This document shows, piece by piece, positions 33,730 to 42,325 of a stretch of 54,130 bases of DNA. The notes beneath the pieces were generated by a model. It searched no databases. It saw only the letters and a program-made list of their open reading frames with translations, and was not told the DNA's origin. This DNA is from Thermoplasmata archaeon (lineage in GTDB: Archaea; Thermoplasmatota; Thermoplasmata; Thermoplasmatales; GCA-001856825): NCBI GenBank assembly GCA_021792355.1, contig JAJYUV010000010.1, forward strand, positions 1-54,130, read 5' to 3'. Made by a program: the position numbers and the translations under genes. The first letter of the stretch is position 1; every line of letters starts with the position of its first letter.

Positions 33730-34629
33730 ATGCTCAAGTTATCTGAGCTTGTATCATCAGCCGAAAGAGGCAACAGAAGGGATATTGGAAAATTGATTAC
33801 CATCATTGAGAACAGAAGCGATGGATATGCTAGTCTATTGAAGAGGATAAAGAAGAAGGAGTCGAGGATTTTTGTTGTCGGAATTACTGGTCCTCCCGGG
33901 GTTGGCAAGAGTTCTCTCATTTCTAAACTGGCGGCTGAGTTTTCGAGGAAAGAGAAATTGGCGGTCATCATGATCGATGCAACATCTCCCTACAGCGGAG
34001 GTTCCCTGCTTGGCAATAGGCTGAGGCTTGACAGCACCGTGAACACCTATGTACGAAGCATGGCAACTCGTGGGTCTACAGGTGGACTAAATCTTGCTCT
34101 TGGTGATTCCATTGACCTTCTCTCCTATCTCGGTTTCACTATGGTTCTCGTAGAATCGGTTGGTACTGGACAGGATGAGACGGACATATTGCACTATTCA
34201 GACAAGATCGTAATGGTTCTCTCGCCAGGAATGGGAGACCAGGTTCAGGCAATAAAGGCGGGACAGATGGAGATAGGAGACTTCGTCGTTCTTAATAAAT
34301 CGGACAAACCCGAGGCTATTATCGCAGAAAAAGAGCTCTTGGAAACAATCAGCATACCAGATGTCTCTAAGAAACACAGCTTCGTTAAGGTGTCATCCCT
34401 GACAGGCGATGGTATCAAGGAACTTGCAGAAATGATTAGTTCCTCGCGGAGCGAGAAGAGAGGCGAAAACTCAAAGCTGAGCAGAGAAAAAGAGAGATTG
34501 AGAAGAGAAATATTTGCTATTTTGAAGTCAAAAGATGATGTTGTAGAGAGATATGCAATGGATGTAATGACGGGGAAAAAGACAAGAGATGAAGCCGTAG
34601 TTCGAATACTGAAAGATATAGGGGAATGA
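33730..34629 (+). CDS. MeaB/ArgK family P-loop GTPase
   Basis: A 299-residue G3E-type GTPase that chaperones B12-dependent mutases such as methylmalonyl-CoA mutase. G1 is GITGPPGVGKSSLIS (about 52-66), the acidic switch has DATSPYSGGSLLGNR, the G3-like VESVGTGQDE and the base-specificity motif LNKSDK. The C-terminal dimerisation arm is short. No mutase gene is in this window, so its partner must lie elsewhere. Confidence 0.9.
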   Translation: MLKLSELVSSAERGNRRDIGKLITIIENRSDGYASLLKRIKKKESRIFVVGITGPPGVGKSSLISKLAAEFSRKEKLAVIMIDATSPYSGGSLLGNRLRLDSTVNTYVRSMATRGSTGGLNLALGDSIDLLSYLGFTMVLVESVGTGQDETDILHYSDKIVMVLSPGMGDQVQAIKAGQMEIGDFVVLNKSDKPEAIIAEKELLETISIPDVSKKHSFVKVSSLTGDGIKELAEMISSSRSEKRGENSKLSREKERLRREIFAILKSKDDVVERYAMDVMTGKKTRDEAVVRILKDIGE

Positions 34630-34681
34630 AGTCATTTATAACGTCGATTGGTCTTATAAGAGGGAAAGCTATACTGGTTAA

Positions 34682-34825
34682 ATGAGACTAAGGATTGTTG
34701 CCGTCAGCGTGCTCGAACTGCTGCTAAGCATTATTCTTTACGTGTTGAGAGGCTACCATCCAACATACCTCGCACTTCTAGGGATCGGTCTCGTACTCGT
34801 AGTACTTGGACTATTCTGGAGATGA
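34682..34825 (+). CDS. Small two-helix membrane protein
   Basis: A 47-residue open frame, MRLRIVAVSVLELLLSIILY and then a second hydrophobic run LALLGIGLVLVVLGLFW. Two transmembrane helices with a short RGYHPTY loop and basic ends. A TATA-like CTTATAAG lies about 23-30 bases before the ATG, which supports it as a real leaderless gene. No family recognised. Confidence 0.5.
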   Translation: MRLRIVAVSVLELLLSIILYVLRGYHPTYLALLGIGLVLVVLGLFWR

Positions 34826-34948
34826 TTTCCCTATTTATCGTTTAGAAGTCTATATCAGCTTCGATTCTGCGCTCCTGATTTAACCCTATTAATTTCAGAA
34901 ACTATATGTAAGCGTACAGCGATATACTGTGGCAAGGGTGATATCTGA

Positions 34949-36055
34949 ATGAAGATAACAGTTAGTTTGATTAAGGCAGATGTAGGCGGACTGGCGGGGC
35001 ACTCGCGAGTTCACCCTCAATTAAAGGATGAAGCTAGACTGGTCTTGGAACAAGCCAAAAATCAATCCAAGATTATTGACTATCACGTTACATCAGTCGG
35101 AGACGATTTGCAACTGATTATGACTCACAAGAAAGGGGTCGATTCAAAAGAGATCCACAGACTTGCATGGGACGCATTTCTGAAAGCGACCGAGACGGCA
35201 AAGAAACTAAAGCTCTATGGGGCTGGACAGGACCTACTAAAAGACTCATTCTCGGGAAATCTGAAGGGAATGGGACCCGGAGTGGCGGAACTGGAGTTTG
35301 AGGAGAGGAAGAGCGAGCCGATCGTTGCGTTCATGATGGATAAGACTGAACCTGGAGCATTCAACCTGCCCGTGTTCAAGATATTCGCTGATCCCTTCAA
35401 CACCCCCGGACTCGTTATTGATCCGAACATGCACGACGGATTTACTTTTGAAATTTGGGACACGATTGAACACAAGAAGGTATTTCTGAAGACTCCAGAA
35501 GAGACCTATGACATTTTGGCGCTTATAGGTTCCAAGAACAGGTACGTAATTAAGAGAGTATTCCCTGCAAAGAGCACGGGAATGTCAAAAGAGGCCGTCG
35601 CAGTCGTCAGCACCGACATACTTCACGAAATAGCTGGCAAGTATGTAGGTAAGGATGACCCCGTTGCATTGGTGAGAGGACAGGCTGGCCTCCCAGCGAT
35701 GGGGGAGATACTCGAAGCCTTCACGTTTCCTCACCTGGTTTCTGGGTGGATGAGAGGGAGCCATAATGGACCTTTAATGCCAGTATCGGTCGCAGATGCA
35801 ACTCCGTCAAGATTCGACGGTCCGCCTAGAGTCATAGGACTGGGATTCCAGCTAGCAGAAGGGAAGCTAGTAGGACCTGCTGATTTACTTGCAGATAAGG
35901 CATTTGACGGCGCGAGGCAGACTGCGACGATAATTGCAGACTACATGAGGAGAAATGGACCGTTTGAACCACACAGATTACCAGAACCAGAAATGGAGTA
36001 CACAACTCTACCAGCTATACAGAAGAAATTGAAGTCGAGAATGGTTGACCTATAA
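34949..36055 (+). CDS. fbp: Fructose-1,6-bisphosphate aldolase/phosphatase (class V)
   Basis: A 368-residue bifunctional gluconeogenic enzyme of archaea: it condenses triose phosphates and dephosphorylates the product. Seen: the N-terminal KITVSLIKADVGGLAGHSRVHP, VGDDLQLIMTH (metal Asp pair), GPGVAELEFEER, and the C-terminal SRFDGPPRVIGLGFQLAEGKL with DLLADKAFDGARQ. A GGTGAT ribosome site lies 8 bases before the ATG. Its stop overlaps the next start as TAATG. Confidence 0.96.
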   Translation: MKITVSLIKADVGGLAGHSRVHPQLKDEARLVLEQAKNQSKIIDYHVTSVGDDLQLIMTHKKGVDSKEIHRLAWDAFLKATETAKKLKLYGAGQDLLKDSFSGNLKGMGPGVAELEFEERKSEPIVAFMMDKTEPGAFNLPVFKIFADPFNTPGLVIDPNMHDGFTFEIWDTIEHKKVFLKTPEETYDILALIGSKNRYVIKRVFPAKSTGMSKEAVAVVSTDILHEIAGKYVGKDDPVALVRGQAGLPAMGEILEAFTFPHLVSGWMRGSHNGPLMPVSVADATPSRFDGPPRVIGLGFQLAEGKLVGPADLLADKAFDGARQTATIIADYMRRNGPFEPHRLPEPEMEYTTLPAIQKKLKSRMVDL

Positions 36056-36651
36056 TGCCGAACGGTAGCTTGAGAGGGATGCTGCTCAAGGACAGAATAA
36101 TTGACATTCTTCGAGGAGACGGCAAATCTATCTCAGAGATCTACAAGGAAATAAACATGGAAGATGAGACCAAGATTCATCGTCTTGCTCTAACTGGATA
36201 CCTGTGGGCGATGGCTGATTTCAATGTTCTCAAAGAGAAGTACGTGAAACCATCCAAGCTCTATTTTCTGCTAAAGAAGGACGAGTCATCTATCTATGAG
36301 CTCATAGGGGAGAAGATGGCAAATGAGCCACAAGACAAGAGAGGAGAAGAAGTCCTTTACATCCTATATACGCTTCTGGACAGGCCCATATTTGAGGTTG
36401 AACTCGAGAGGGCCGGCATAACGGGTACTATAAAGGGGAAGAGACTGGACAAAAGGGAAAGGAAGAAACTGGCAGCAAAGGTCGATATGAAGGGACTCAA
36501 GATAAGTTCTGACTCAGATGCATATATTCCACTGCCATCTGCATCTTATCCGGCACTTGCAATGAAGGTCCTTGGAAGCATCATCTCGGAAAAATATGAA
36601 GTCAAGAGGGAAAAGAAGGGAATTCAGAAGGAGTTGGATAGCGTACTCTAG
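36055..36651 (+). CDS. Winged-helix-containing protein of unknown function, coupled to fbp
   Basis: 198 residues. The N-terminal 70 residues look like a winged helix (LLKDRIIDILRGDGKSISEIYKEI, then HRLALTGYLWAMADFNVLKEK and KLYFLLK). The rest is alpha-helical and basic, with IFEVELERAGITGTIKGKRLDKRERKKLA. No family recognised. The start shares a base with the fbp stop, so it is translationally coupled to the gluconeogenic enzyme and may regulate it or another gene. Confidence 0.65.
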   Translation: MPNGSLRGMLLKDRIIDILRGDGKSISEIYKEINMEDETKIHRLALTGYLWAMADFNVLKEKYVKPSKLYFLLKKDESSIYELIGEKMANEPQDKRGEEVLYILYTLLDRPIFEVELERAGITGTIKGKRLDKRERKKLAAKVDMKGLKISSDSDAYIPLPSASYPALAMKVLGSIISEKYEVKREKKGIQKELDSVL

Positions 36652-36755
36652 TACCCTGCTGTGTGGAACCTCGACAATTTCAAAGAATGCACGTGACAGG
36701 AAAAATTTTACCGGATTCCTGACGGAATAAATAGGATATGATCGTCTTTTCGACT

Positions 36756-36770
36756 CTCTTATAATAAGAG
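36756..36770. terminator. Inverted repeat between convergent genes
   Basis: CTCTTAT-A-ATAAGAG, perfect 7-bp arms, in the 207-base gap between the unknown winged-helix gene and convergent pheS. A terminator or a chance A/T palindrome; the one-base centre makes an RNA hairpin poor, so confidence is low. Confidence 0.25.
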
Positions 36771-36858
36771 TACAACCTAGTCATCCATATGCCTTTTCAA
36801 ACATCTGGCGTTTCAGTGGGTGAAATGCCATCGAATGTACTCTATCTAGTAGTCCCAC

Positions 36859-38310
36859 CTATTCAAACAAGTTCTTGAGTATCTTTCTCTCCTTTAGAAA
36901 AGATAAATCATTCCTGTAGATATCCCTGATGTCCTCCAAGTTAAGGACAGTCATCAACAGTCTCTCTAAGCCCAGTCCCCATGCCGCCACATTGTACTTG
37001 ATTCCCCAAGGCTTTAGGACTTCTGGGCGAAACATTCCGGCACCACCCAGTTCCATGTCCTTTCCCTTGAAAGTACCGAACACTTCAAGCGAAGGTTCTG
37101 TGTACGGAAAATAACTTGGTTTGACTTTGATATCCTTTACCCCCAGTCTCTGGTAAAAGGTCTCGAGTGTGCCCATGAGAACTCCGAATGTGACTCCCCT
37201 CCCTGATATCACTCCCTCAACCTGGGAGAATTCTGCTAGATGACTGGCATCCACATTCTCCCTCCTGAATATCTTCTCCACCGAGAATATCTTGCACTCT
37301 TCAGTCGGATGTTCGACGATGTAGCGTATGGTGTTCACGGTTGTGTGCGTTCTCAGGAGAAGTTTCGACGCCTCTTCCGCAGACCATTTGTACTGCCATC
37401 CCTTGGACCCAGCAATTCCCTTCTCATGCACCCTCTTTACCTTTTTAACCTCGGAGGGATCCAACTCACCTGTACCCTTCACGTAGAATGTGTCCTGCAT
37501 ATCGCGGGCAGGATGATTTTGAGGAATGAAGAGCATATCCATGTTCCAGAATGCGGTTTCAACGAGCTGTCCTTTCAACTCTTTGAAGCCCATTTCAAGC
37601 ATGACCTCCCTGACTTCTGCAATAAATTCCGAAAGAGGGTGTATCTTTCCGGGGAGGTATCTAGGGGCATACAGAGTTGGATCATACGGTCTTAGATTCA
37701 TCTTGTCGTTGAACTTCTCTATTATCTCTGGAGTTATCTGACTTATTGCATCATTTTCTTCAAGCAGGTCAGGTGTTAGTTGTTCTCCTAAGGCTGTAAG
37801 CTTGACCGTTCTCTCCATCCTCACCTTCTCATTTATGAATCCTTTCCTGGACTTTAGCATCACTGCATCCTGCTCGTTCAGATCCCCATTCCTAGCCATT
37901 TCCAGTGCGTTCCTTGTTCTGAGTATCTGATCTTTTATCTTCTGGTCTCCCTCGATGACTAGTTCACCGTTAACTACCCTCCCTCCGTTCCTGAATACCT
38001 GAGCTAATCCGTACCTCAGATCGTCGCCCATCAATCGTTCCAGCTCCCTTGTACTCCTCTGTCCGGAATTGTAAAGCCTTAGCAGATTCTCTTCCGGTAA
38101 TCCAGAGGTCAAAACTTTCTCTCCCTCTGACCCTAAGGAATAATAGGTGACTGGTTTTTCAAGAACATTCACAATTTTTTTCTCCCTTAACCACGAAATG
38201 GAACTTGTAACCTCATTCTTGTCGAATATCTTGAAAAGCTCTTCGGATCCAACATACCCCTTGCCTTTCAGATACTTTATAAGTTTCTTCTCTCCGTTGG
38301 TAAGCTCCAT
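36859..38310 (-). CDS. pheS: Phenylalanyl-tRNA synthetase alpha subunit
   Basis: A 483-residue archaeal/eukaryal-type PheRS alpha subunit. The N-terminal 200 residues are winged-helix-like tRNA-binding modules (KLIKYLKGKGYVGSEELFKIF). The class II core has HPARDMQDTFYVK (motif 1 area), VEKIFRRENVDASHLAEFSQVEG (motif 2), and WGLGLERLLM (motif 3). The beta subunit gene is not in the window. Confidence 0.95.
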   Translation of the reverse strand: MELTNGEKKLIKYLKGKGYVGSEELFKIFDKNEVTSSISWLREKKIVNVLEKPVTYYSLGSEGEKVLTSGLPEENLLRLYNSGQRSTRELERLMGDDLRYGLAQVFRNGGRVVNGELVIEGDQKIKDQILRTRNALEMARNGDLNEQDAVMLKSRKGFINEKVRMERTVKLTALGEQLTPDLLEENDAISQITPEIIEKFNDKMNLRPYDPTLYAPRYLPGKIHPLSEFIAEVREVMLEMGFKELKGQLVETAFWNMDMLFIPQNHPARDMQDTFYVKGTGELDPSEVKKVKRVHEKGIAGSKGWQYKWSAEEASKLLLRTHTTVNTIRYIVEHPTEECKIFSVEKIFRRENVDASHLAEFSQVEGVISGRGVTFGVLMGTLETFYQRLGVKDIKVKPSYFPYTEPSLEVFGTFKGKDMELGGAGMFRPEVLKPWGIKYNVAAWGLGLERLLMTVLNLEDIRDIYRNDLSFLKERKILKNLFE

Positions 38311-38517
38311 AAACTACCAATAACAGAGAAGCGATAAAATGTTTATCTTTGCTGGTTAGCAAAACGTGCCTTGTTCTGATGATAATCAAAATCAGCATTT
38401 TCATCACAGATACAGATTAATTCATTTGTCACCTTTTTAATTCCTAAATTCCCTTTGCTCTGCAGCATTTAAGTGGGATGTACGTATACTACTTACTACT
38501 ACTTACGATACCGTCTC

Positions 38518-38544
38518 TATCAGAGAATCATTCGAATTCTGATA
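38518..38544. promoter_or_regulatory. Dyad in the pst promoter
   Basis: TATCAGA (38518-38524) and TCTGATA (38538-38544) are perfect inverted arms separated by 13 bases that include ATTCGAAT. The right arm runs into the likely TATA box GATAAATAAA, 28-37 bases before the pstS ATG. Suitable for a phosphate-responsive regulator; a direct repeat of TACTACTTAC-type units lies just upstream near 38485-38505. Confidence 0.45.
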
Positions 38545-38577
38545 AATAAAGATGGATACTCACAGCATTGAGAGTAT

Positions 38578-39657
38578 ATGAATAGATCAACTATAGCAAT
38601 CATTGCAGTTGTAGTCGTAGTGATTGTTGTTATCGGAGGAGTAGCTGCAGTAGTCCTTTATGGGAAACACAGCCAACAACCAGCAAAGGTCACTCTCTCA
38701 GAGTCCGGATCGTCGCTGTTGTATCCGGTTTTCAATGCCTGGGCTGGTAACTATACTAATGCTACAATAACAACACTATCTACTGGAAGCGGAACTGGGA
38801 TATCCAGTGCAATTGCAGGTACCGTGATAATAGGCGCATCTGACGCTTTTATGCCTTACAGTGACGCACAGAAGTACCCTTACGTTATGAACATCCCGAT
38901 AATGATATCTTATCAATACATCGCATACAACATTCCCGGAGTCAGTGCAACCCTGAAACTGAATGGGAGCGTAATAGCAGGCATATATATGGGGACAATT
39001 ACGAACTGGGACAGCTCTGTCATTGCAGCCCTTAACCCGGGGATAACATTGCCTAACCATACCATCATTCCCGTGCACAGATCCGATGGAAGCGGTGATA
39101 CTTTCATGTTCACTTCATTTCTAAGTCTTTCGAACAGCACGTGGGACAGTAAGGTTTCTTATGGTACTTCAGTGTACTGGCCATCTGTACCAGCAGCTCA
39201 GACAGGAGCCCAGAATGCAGGAATAATAAGCACGATGAGTTCAACCCCTTACTCAATAGGATACATAGCGGCTACATATGAGACTCAGGTTCATTCTGCA
39301 GGGTTTGGGGTGGCAAATCTCGAAGATCAGAACGGACAGTTCGTTAGTCCCACGGTACAGAACGTGACAAACGCAGCATCACACTATCTCTCTGAGATTC
39401 CTTCCAACGGCACTGTGAGGCTGCAGTACGCGCCAGGGAACTATTCCTATCCGATTGCAGACATGGAGTACATAGTGGTCAAGACAAACCAATCCAGTCC
39501 GGCGATCGCATCTGCACTTCAGGCGTTCATAAAATTTGCAGTAAACAGTAACGGAGGAGCGGCCTCAAACTACCTCAGCGGGTTCAACCTAGTAGCTCTA
39601 CCTTCATCTGTCGTCACACAGATAGTCTATCCGCTTGTGAACAAGATCACAGGTTAG
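38578..39657 (+). CDS. pstS: Phosphate ABC transporter substrate-binding protein
   Basis: 359 residues. A hydrophobic N-terminal anchor (6-29) precedes the binding domain with LSESGSSLLYPVFNAW and TITTLSTGSGTGISSAIAG, where Ser/Thr-rich loops bind phosphate. The segment HRSDGSGDTFMFTSFLS is the classic PstS phosphate loop. No lipobox Cys, so membrane anchoring by the N-terminal helix is likely. First gene of pstSCAB. Confidence 0.94.
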   Translation: MNRSTIAIIAVVVVVIVVIGGVAAVVLYGKHSQQPAKVTLSESGSSLLYPVFNAWAGNYTNATITTLSTGSGTGISSAIAGTVIIGASDAFMPYSDAQKYPYVMNIPIMISYQYIAYNIPGVSATLKLNGSVIAGIYMGTITNWDSSVIAALNPGITLPNHTIIPVHRSDGSGDTFMFTSFLSLSNSTWDSKVSYGTSVYWPSVPAAQTGAQNAGIISTMSSTPYSIGYIAATYETQVHSAGFGVANLEDQNGQFVSPTVQNVTNAASHYLSEIPSNGTVRLQYAPGNYSYPIADMEYIVVKTNQSSPAIASALQAFIKFAVNSNGGAASNYLSGFNLVALPSSVVTQIVYPLVNKITG

Positions 39658-39661
39658 GGAA

Positions 39662-40639
39662 ATGAAGGCAACGAATAGGATTTTCAATTTTTCTACTTTC
39701 TTGATGGCCATCGTACCAGCGGTGGCCCTGATTTCTATTTTCTATTTTGTTTTCAATGAGTCACTACCACTTTGGAAATTCAGTGGACTTTCATTCTTCA
39801 CTACCTATCTATGGAACCCGGGGTTTCAGTACCAGCCGCCCCATCTGGTGCACGGAGTATTGGCTCCCCCGGGCGCACAGTTTGGTCTGGACCTATTCCT
39901 GTTGGGAACTCTTAGTACTTCGGTCCTTGCAATAATTATTGCATTCCCAATCAGTTTCTTGATAACTCTCAATGTTGAGCTATATCTTCCTTCTAGAGTC
40001 AAGAAGTTAATGATTTCGATGATAGAACTTTTCGCAGGAATTCCTAGCGTTGTCTACGGACTGTGGGGGATAGTAGTTCTTGAACCGATTCTTTTTAAAA
40101 GCGTGGAGCCGTGGATGGTTCATCATCTCTCGTTCATTCCAGGGTTCGGGGGAGAGATCTATAGCGGTGCTGGACTCATAGCATCCGGGATCATACTGAG
40201 CTTTATGATCATCCCCATCGTCACTTCCGTCATTGTCAACTCCTTCGACTCAGTTCCGAAGGAGGTAAAGGAAGGGCTATTTTCGCTTGGAGCAACAAGG
40301 TGGGAAGTGGGAAAGTATCTGACTACTAGGTATTCAAGGTCTTCAACTGTTGGAGGCACTTTGCTTGGTTTGGGCAGAGCTCTGGGAGAAACTATGGCAG
40401 TGTTAATGGTCAGCGGAGCCATTGTCAACACCCTTCCGACCAACTTTTATTCTGCTACGAACACGATGGCTGCTGCAATAACTTCTCTTCTGGATAGCGC
40501 ACTAACCGATTCGACGAAGATGGACCTTGCTGCCCTAGCGGGTCTCGCCGTCATATTGATGATAATATCGCTAGGAGTGAGTTTGATAGGAAGAAAGATC
40601 GCGGGTAGAGGGGCTCTGAGGGGGTATGAAAGTGATTGA
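39662..40639 (+). CDS. pstC: Phosphate ABC transporter permease PstC
   Basis: 325 residues with about six membrane segments. FAGIPSVVYGLWGIVVL is the conserved PstC region, and KEGLFSLGATRWEVGKYLTTRYS followed by GLGRALGETMAVLMV is the EAA coupling loop with its GE-x-x-A core. It begins 4 bases after the pstS stop and overlaps pstA by 14 bases. Confidence 0.94.
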   Translation: MKATNRIFNFSTFLMAIVPAVALISIFYFVFNESLPLWKFSGLSFFTTYLWNPGFQYQPPHLVHGVLAPPGAQFGLDLFLLGTLSTSVLAIIIAFPISFLITLNVELYLPSRVKKLMISMIELFAGIPSVVYGLWGIVVLEPILFKSVEPWMVHHLSFIPGFGGEIYSGAGLIASGIILSFMIIPIVTSVIVNSFDSVPKEVKEGLFSLGATRWEVGKYLTTRYSRSSTVGGTLLGLGRALGETMAVLMVSGAIVNTLPTNFYSATNTMAAAITSLLDSALTDSTKMDLAALAGLAVILMIISLGVSLIGRKIAGRGALRGYESD

Positions 40640-41501
40640 TACATATGTGGACAGGGGAAAAGACATTCAATGGAAGAGCCTCAGTTCCAGAAGGATTAAA
40701 GACAAGATAGCCTTCGGTCTGAGCTACATCGTCTTGGGAATAATGGTAGTCATCTTGCTGTCGATCTTTATCTACGTACTCGATTCGGGTGCATCTCACA
40801 TAACTTTGAACATGCTCACCACCCCGGGAAATACAGCGACGGGTGGAGTACTTAACGCGATAGTTGGCACATGGGAACTGGTTGGAATGGGGCTTCTCTT
40901 TTCGCTTCCTCCGAGCATACTAGGAGCATTGTACATCGTAAATGGTAGGTCCAATGGAACTATATCGATGGTAGCTCGTTTATTTACGGACGTCCTTACA
41001 AGCGTCCCATCGATAGTGATTGGATTCTTCGCGTTCATAGTACTTGTTCAGAGACTGAACATGGGATATTCTCTGATAGCTGGGGGATTGGCTCTAGCGA
41101 TAATGATGCTGCCTTACCTGATGAGGATAATCGAGATATCCTTCAGGAATATCCCAAAGGAACAGATAGAGAACGCTTACGCTTTGGGGGCTGACGACAT
41201 CAGGGTCGCCTCCAGAATTTATCTGCCTCAGGCTAAGGTGGGAATGCTTTCTGGTACGCTGCTTGCAGTAAGTATAGCTTCAGGGGAAACGGCACAACTG
41301 CTGTACTCGGCAGGATGGAACAACAACTATGCAACAGGGTTCTTGCATTCGGGAGTAGGATACCTTACTTATGTTGTCTGGAACGGTATAAACTACCCAA
41401 CGACCTATTCCCATTACCTGGCATATGTTTCGGCTATGATACTGATACTAAGCGTCACCGGTCTGATTGCACTTTCTAAGTACATTGGAAGGGGGAAATA
41501 G
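40626..41501 (+). CDS. pstA: Phosphate ABC transporter permease PstA
   Basis: 291 residues with about six membrane segments. TDVLTSVPSIVIGFFAFI corresponds to the conserved PstA helix, and QIENAYALGADDIRVASRIYLPQAKVGMLSG with SGETAQLLY is the EAA coupling loop. Pairs with PstC in the membrane channel. Confidence 0.94.
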   Translation: MKVIDTYVDRGKDIQWKSLSSRRIKDKIAFGLSYIVLGIMVVILLSIFIYVLDSGASHITLNMLTTPGNTATGGVLNAIVGTWELVGMGLLFSLPPSILGALYIVNGRSNGTISMVARLFTDVLTSVPSIVIGFFAFIVLVQRLNMGYSLIAGGLALAIMMLPYLMRIIEISFRNIPKEQIENAYALGADDIRVASRIYLPQAKVGMLSGTLLAVSIASGETAQLLYSAGWNNNYATGFLHSGVGYLTYVVWNGINYPTTYSHYLAYVSAMILILSVTGLIALSKYIGRGK

Positions 41502-41503
41502 TT

Positions 41504-42268
41504 ATGGAAGAAAAAGGCAAAGTGGAGAAGATAATTGAGATAGAAGGTCTCAGAGTTGAGACCAAGAACAAGGTGATACTTGACGGAGTTGACCTGAACA
41601 TTTTCAAAAACAGCGTAAACACCATAGTAGGCCCATCTGGTAGCGGAAAGAGTACTCTTCTGAAGTCACTTAATAGATTGCTCGATCTTGAGCAGTCAAT
41701 GCACGTTTCTGGAGATGTCCTCTTCGAGAAGAGAAATATCAGGGACATAGACCCTGTTGAGCTGAGGAGGGAGATTGGCCTGGTGTTCCAGAAACCTAAT
41801 CCTTTCCCTATGTCGGTTTACGACAATGTTGCATTTGGATTAAGGATACAGGGAAAGAAGATGAAGAGGGAGGATATGGACAAGCTGGTGGACCAGGCTC
41901 TGGAGGACGCAGATCTATATGAGGAACTGGAAGGCAACCTCAAGCAGATGGGAACTTCTTTATCAGGAGGACAACAACAGAGACTCTGCATCGCCAGGGC
42001 CTTGGTTCTAAGTCCAAAGGTACTGATGTTTGACGAGCCCACTAGCGCTCTTGACCCCATTGCTAAGGGAAAGATTGTCGATCTTATTAGAGCGTTAAAG
42101 CATAAGTTCACAGTGATCCTGGTGACCCACGACATGAGCCTGACTCGGAAGGTTTCCGACTATACCAACCTGATTTATGAAGGAAAGTTCGTCGCCAAAG
42201 GAACCGGGACTGAATTCTTTGAGTCTGAGATAGAAGAGGTCAAAGACTTCCTGAGTGAAGCTGATTGA
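41504..42268 (+). CDS. pstB: Phosphate ABC transporter ATP-binding protein
   Basis: A 254-residue ABC ATPase. Walker A is GPSGSGKSTLLKSLNRLLDLE, FQKPNPFPMSVYDNVAFGLR is the PstB-specific Q-loop region, the signature is LSGGQQQRLCIARAL, and Walker B LMFDEPTSALDP. Energises phosphate import. A GAAGGGGGAAAT ribosome site precedes the ATG. No phoU follows, unlike many bacterial pst operons. Confidence 0.95.
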   Translation: MEEKGKVEKIIEIEGLRVETKNKVILDGVDLNIFKNSVNTIVGPSGSGKSTLLKSLNRLLDLEQSMHVSGDVLFEKRNIRDIDPVELRREIGLVFQKPNPFPMSVYDNVAFGLRIQGKKMKREDMDKLVDQALEDADLYEELEGNLKQMGTSLSGGQQQRLCIARALVLSPKVLMFDEPTSALDPIAKGKIVDLIRALKHKFTVILVTHDMSLTRKVSDYTNLIYEGKFVAKGTGTEFFESEIEEVKDFLSEAD

Positions 42269-42269
42269 T

Positions 42270-42298
42270 TTCTGTTCTTTAATTCCTTTTTGTCTTTA
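42270..42298 (+). terminator. T-rich terminator after pstB
   Basis: Two T-runs (TTCTTTAATT, CCTTTTTG) directly after the pstB stop, without a hairpin, fit archaeal oligo-T termination before the convergent proS gene. Confidence 0.35.
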
Positions 42299-42325
42299 GA
42301 TTGACGCTCTCACAATTTCAACAGG

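Noticed and set aside
37240..37695. 151-codon plus-strand frame
   Set aside because: Antisense to pheS motifs; Cys/His content comes from the opposite strand and shows no real motif.
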